Assembly: GCA_012799425.1 (NCBI GenBank)
Contig: JAAZLF010000011.1
Location: forward strand, 1 to 6,948
Source: Actinomycetales bacterium
GTDB taxonomy: Bacteria > Actinomycetota > Actinomycetes > Actinomycetales > Dermabacteraceae
Reading direction: 5' to 3'
DNA: 6,948 nucleotides
This document shows, piece by piece, positions 5,350 to 6,948 of this stretch. Position numbers and translations under genes: made by a program. Under the pieces are notes generated by a model. The model saw only the letters and a program-made list of their open reading frames with translations. It made no database searches and was not told the DNA's origin. How positions within the stretch are numbered: position 1 is the stretch's first letter; the number at the start of each line of letters is the position of its first letter.

Positions 5350-5354
5350 GCGGG

Positions 5355-6032
5355 TCAGTCCGCCGATTCCCGGGCCGCGTTCCGCAGCTCTGCGGAGATG
5401 ACGCGGACGGCGAGATCTCCCGGGTAGCCCTTGCGGGTGAGCAGAGCATCGAGACGGCGTGAGAGACGGCGGCGGTGGGCGCCGTCGCGCTCGACGCGCA
5501 GCTGCTGGCGGTCGCGATTTCTGATCCGGGAACGGACCAGGTCACGGCACCGCTGTTCCTCTTCATCGTCTTCGCCGTCCCCGGATGCGAGGGCAGAGGC
5601 GATGATCGTCGCCTCCACCGACTTCTTCTCGAGCTCCCGGCGCAGCGCCTCGTCCCCGAGGGACCGGAGCTCTCGCCGCTGCTGGACCCATTCGTGCGCG
5701 AAGGCGGCATCGTCGATCAGGCCGGCGCGGTCGATGCGTCCCATGACCTCATGGGCGATCGCCGCGGGGACCTCTCGCTGCGTGAGGCGGTCTCGCATCT
5801 CCCCCTCGGTGCGGCGCCGGGTGGACAGCAGCCTCATCAGATAACGGCACTCGCGGACCACCGCCTTCTCCCGCTCGGCCTGCTCCGGATCCGGTGCGGC
5901 GCGGGGACGGTCCAGGATCTCCTGAGTCCGGGCCGCGAGGCGTGCTCGTGTCCCGGAGGGAGCTGGGAGGTGGGCGGCGGCGCGTGCGGCCGAGGGGCCG
6001 TCGGCGCCGCCGCCTGCGTGCTGCGATGCCAT
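5355..6032 (-). CDS. recX: Regulatory protein RecX, 225 aa
   Basis: RecX binds the RecA filament and limits its polymerisation, strand exchange and ATPase activity. It is recognised by its place directly after recA and by the RecX helical repeats from about residue 58 on: CRYLMRLLSTRRRTEGEMRDRL, then the repeat with GLIDDAAFAHEWVQQR (104-119) and GDEALRRELEKK (126-137), and a last repeat with RRLDALLTRKGYPGDLA (192-208). The helical arrays are Arg- and Glu-rich, with no catalytic residues expected. Residues 1-55 are an Ala/Pro/Gly-rich extension, probably disordered. Between repeats two and three is an acidic linker (GDGEDDEEEQ, 151-160). The ATG at 6032 lies 3 nt after the recA stop with no Shine-Dalgarno sequence, which points to translational coupling from recA; a start inside the extension cannot be excluded. 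Confidence 0.9.
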   Translation of the reverse strand: MASQHAGGGADGPSAARAAAHLPAPSGTRARLAARTQEILDRPRAAPDPEQAEREKAVVRECRYLMRLLSTRRRTEGEMRDRLTQREVPAAIAHEVMGRIDRAGLIDDAAFAHEWVQQRRELRSLGDEALRRELEKKSVEATIIASALASGDGEDDEEEQRCRDLVRSRIRNRDRQQLRVERDGAHRRRLSRRLDALLTRKGYPGDLAVRVISAELRNAARESAD

Positions 6033-6035
6033 GGA

Positions 6036-6948
6036 TCAGATGGTGGCGGGGACATCCTCGTCGAGGAACTCGTCCTCGCCCAGGGGCGCCTCGACCGCCG
6101 CAGCCTCAGGCTCCGCGGCGTACTTGCCCACGCCGAGAGTGCGGAGGATCTTCTCCTCGATCTCCGCCGCCAGATCCGGGTTGTCCTTGAGGAACTGGCG
6201 TGAGTTCTCCTTGCCCTGACCCAGCTGGTCGCCCTCATAGGTGAACCAGGCTCCGGACTTGCGGACCACGCCGTGCTCGACACCGAGGTCGAGCAGGCCG
6301 CCCTCCCGGGAGATGCCCTCGCCGTAGAGGATGTCGAACTCCGCCTGCTTGAAGGGCGGGGCCATCTTGTTCTTCACGATCTTGACCCGGGTGCGGTTGC
6401 CGACGGAGTCGGTGCCGGTCTTGAGGGTCTCGATGCGCCGGATGTCCATACGCACGGAGGCGTAGAACTTCAGCGCCTTGCCGCCGGTGGTCGTCTCGGG
6501 GCTGCCGAAGAACACGCCGATCTTCTCGCGCAGCTGGTTGATGAAGATCGCGGTGGTGCCCGAGGCCGACAGCGCGCCGGTGAGCTTCCGCAGCGCCTGC
6601 GACATGAGCCGAGCCTGCAGGCCGACGTGGGAGTCGCCCATCTCGCCCTCGATCTCGGCCTTGGGCACCAGAGCGGCGACGGAGTCGATGACGACGACAT
6701 CGAGCGCGCCGGAGCGGATCAGCATGTCGGTGATCTCCAGCGCCTGCTCCCCGGTATCCGGCTGGGAGACCAGCAGGGAGTCTGTGTCCACTCCGAGCTT
6801 CTTCGCGTACTCCGGGTCCATCGCATGCTCGGCATCGATGAACGCGGCGATACCGCCGTTGCGCTGGGCGTTGGCCACTGCGTGGAGGGCGAGGGTCGTC
6901 TTGCCGGAGGACTCCGGCCCGTAGATCTCGACGATGCGACCGCGGGGC
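6036..6948 (-). CDS. recA: Recombinase RecA, C-terminal 303 residues (5' end outside window)
   Basis: RecA forms ATP-dependent filaments on single-stranded DNA, performs strand exchange and triggers LexA self-cleavage. The frame stays open to the right edge, and the first visible residues lead into the Walker A motif GPESSGKT (codons at 6897-6920), so only about the first 50 residues are missing. Further signatures: [15 protein letters not shown], the Walker B strand [29 protein letters not shown] at the start of loop L1, [20 protein letters not shown] through loop L2, [12 protein letters not shown], and the C-terminal domain [16 protein letters not shown] to SRQFLKDNP. The C-terminus ends in an acidic tail ([14 protein letters not shown]), the usual autoregulatory feature. 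No intein interrupts the visible part. The promoter and any LexA box lie outside the window. recX follows 3 nt after the stop. Confidence 0.98.
   Translation of the reverse strand, partial: PRGRIVEIYGPESSGKTTLALHAVANAQRNGGIAAFIDAEHAMDPEYAKKLGVDTDSLLVSQPDTGEQALEITDMLIRSGALDVVVIDSVAALVPKAEIEGEMGDSHVGLQARLMSQALRKLTGALSASGTTAIFINQLREKIGVFFGSPETTTGGKALKFYASVRMDIRRIETLKTGTDSVGNRTRVKIVKNKMAPPFKQAEFDILYGEGISREGGLLDLGVEHGVVRKSGAWFTYEGDQLGQGKENSRQFLKDNPDLAAEIEEKILRTLGVGKYAAEPEAAAVEAPLGEDEFLDEDVPATI

Noticed and set aside
3993..5462. A 489-codon open frame on the plus strand opposite miaB
   Set aside because: Same reason: it mirrors MiaB codons, shows no recognisable domain, and runs into the opposite strand of recX without a plausible start signal.
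1..6948. Search for an undescribed system, mobile element, CRISPR array, tRNA/rRNA or riboswitch
   Set aside because: All coding space is taken by eight core families in a typical actinobacterial order; the longest non-coding gap is 155 bp; I saw no long repeats, transposase fragments, tRNA-like folds or attachment-site duplications.

Overview
The window is a high-GC, gene-dense piece of an actinobacterial chromosome. The gene content (RecA, RecX, MiaB, a YbjN-domain protein, MiaA, DapF, a small methyltransferase, HflX), the use of GTG starts and the likely leaderless starts all fit Micrococcales. My best guess is a relative of Brachybacterium/Dermabacteraceae, inferred from protein wording alone without any search. 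All eight genes are core chromosomal families. I see no mobile element, CRISPR array, tRNA or rRNA, prophage, defence gene or biosynthetic cluster.

Layout, left to right: the N-terminal 120 codons of hflX on the minus strand (cut by the left edge); a 155-bp divergent spacer; a class I SAM methyltransferase of the RsmC-like (MTS) type on the plus strand; a short convergent spacer with a GC-rich hairpin; dapF and miaA on the minus strand as a tight pair, miaA first with 9 nt between them; a 146-bp divergent spacer with an inverted repeat; a YbjN-domain gene on the plus strand; a convergent spacer with a very strong hairpin; then miaB, recX and recA on the minus strand, with recA cut by the right edge. 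The minus-strand order of transcription is recA-recX, then miaB, then miaA-dapF, then hflX. The two plus-strand genes sit as islands inside this order.

Functionally, MiaA and MiaB act in sequence on adenosine 37 of tRNAs reading UNN codons (i6A, then ms2i6A). RecA and RecX are the recombinase and its modulator. DapF makes meso-diaminopimelate for lysine and peptidoglycan. HflX is a ribosome-associated GTPase. The methyltransferase probably modifies RNA, though its substrate is unknown. The YbjN-domain protein is the least understood gene.

The most useful non-coding signal is at the gene starts. The starts of the methyltransferase, miaA, dapF and miaB lack a properly spaced Shine-Dalgarno sequence but have a TANNNT (-10-like) hexamer ending 6 to 9 nt before the start codon, which predicts leaderless or nearly leaderless mRNAs. 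hflX and the YbjN gene have ordinary Shine-Dalgarno sequences and no such hexamer there. recX has neither and probably relies on coupling to recA. I found no convincing undescribed system. The findings below concern regulation, start choice and termination.
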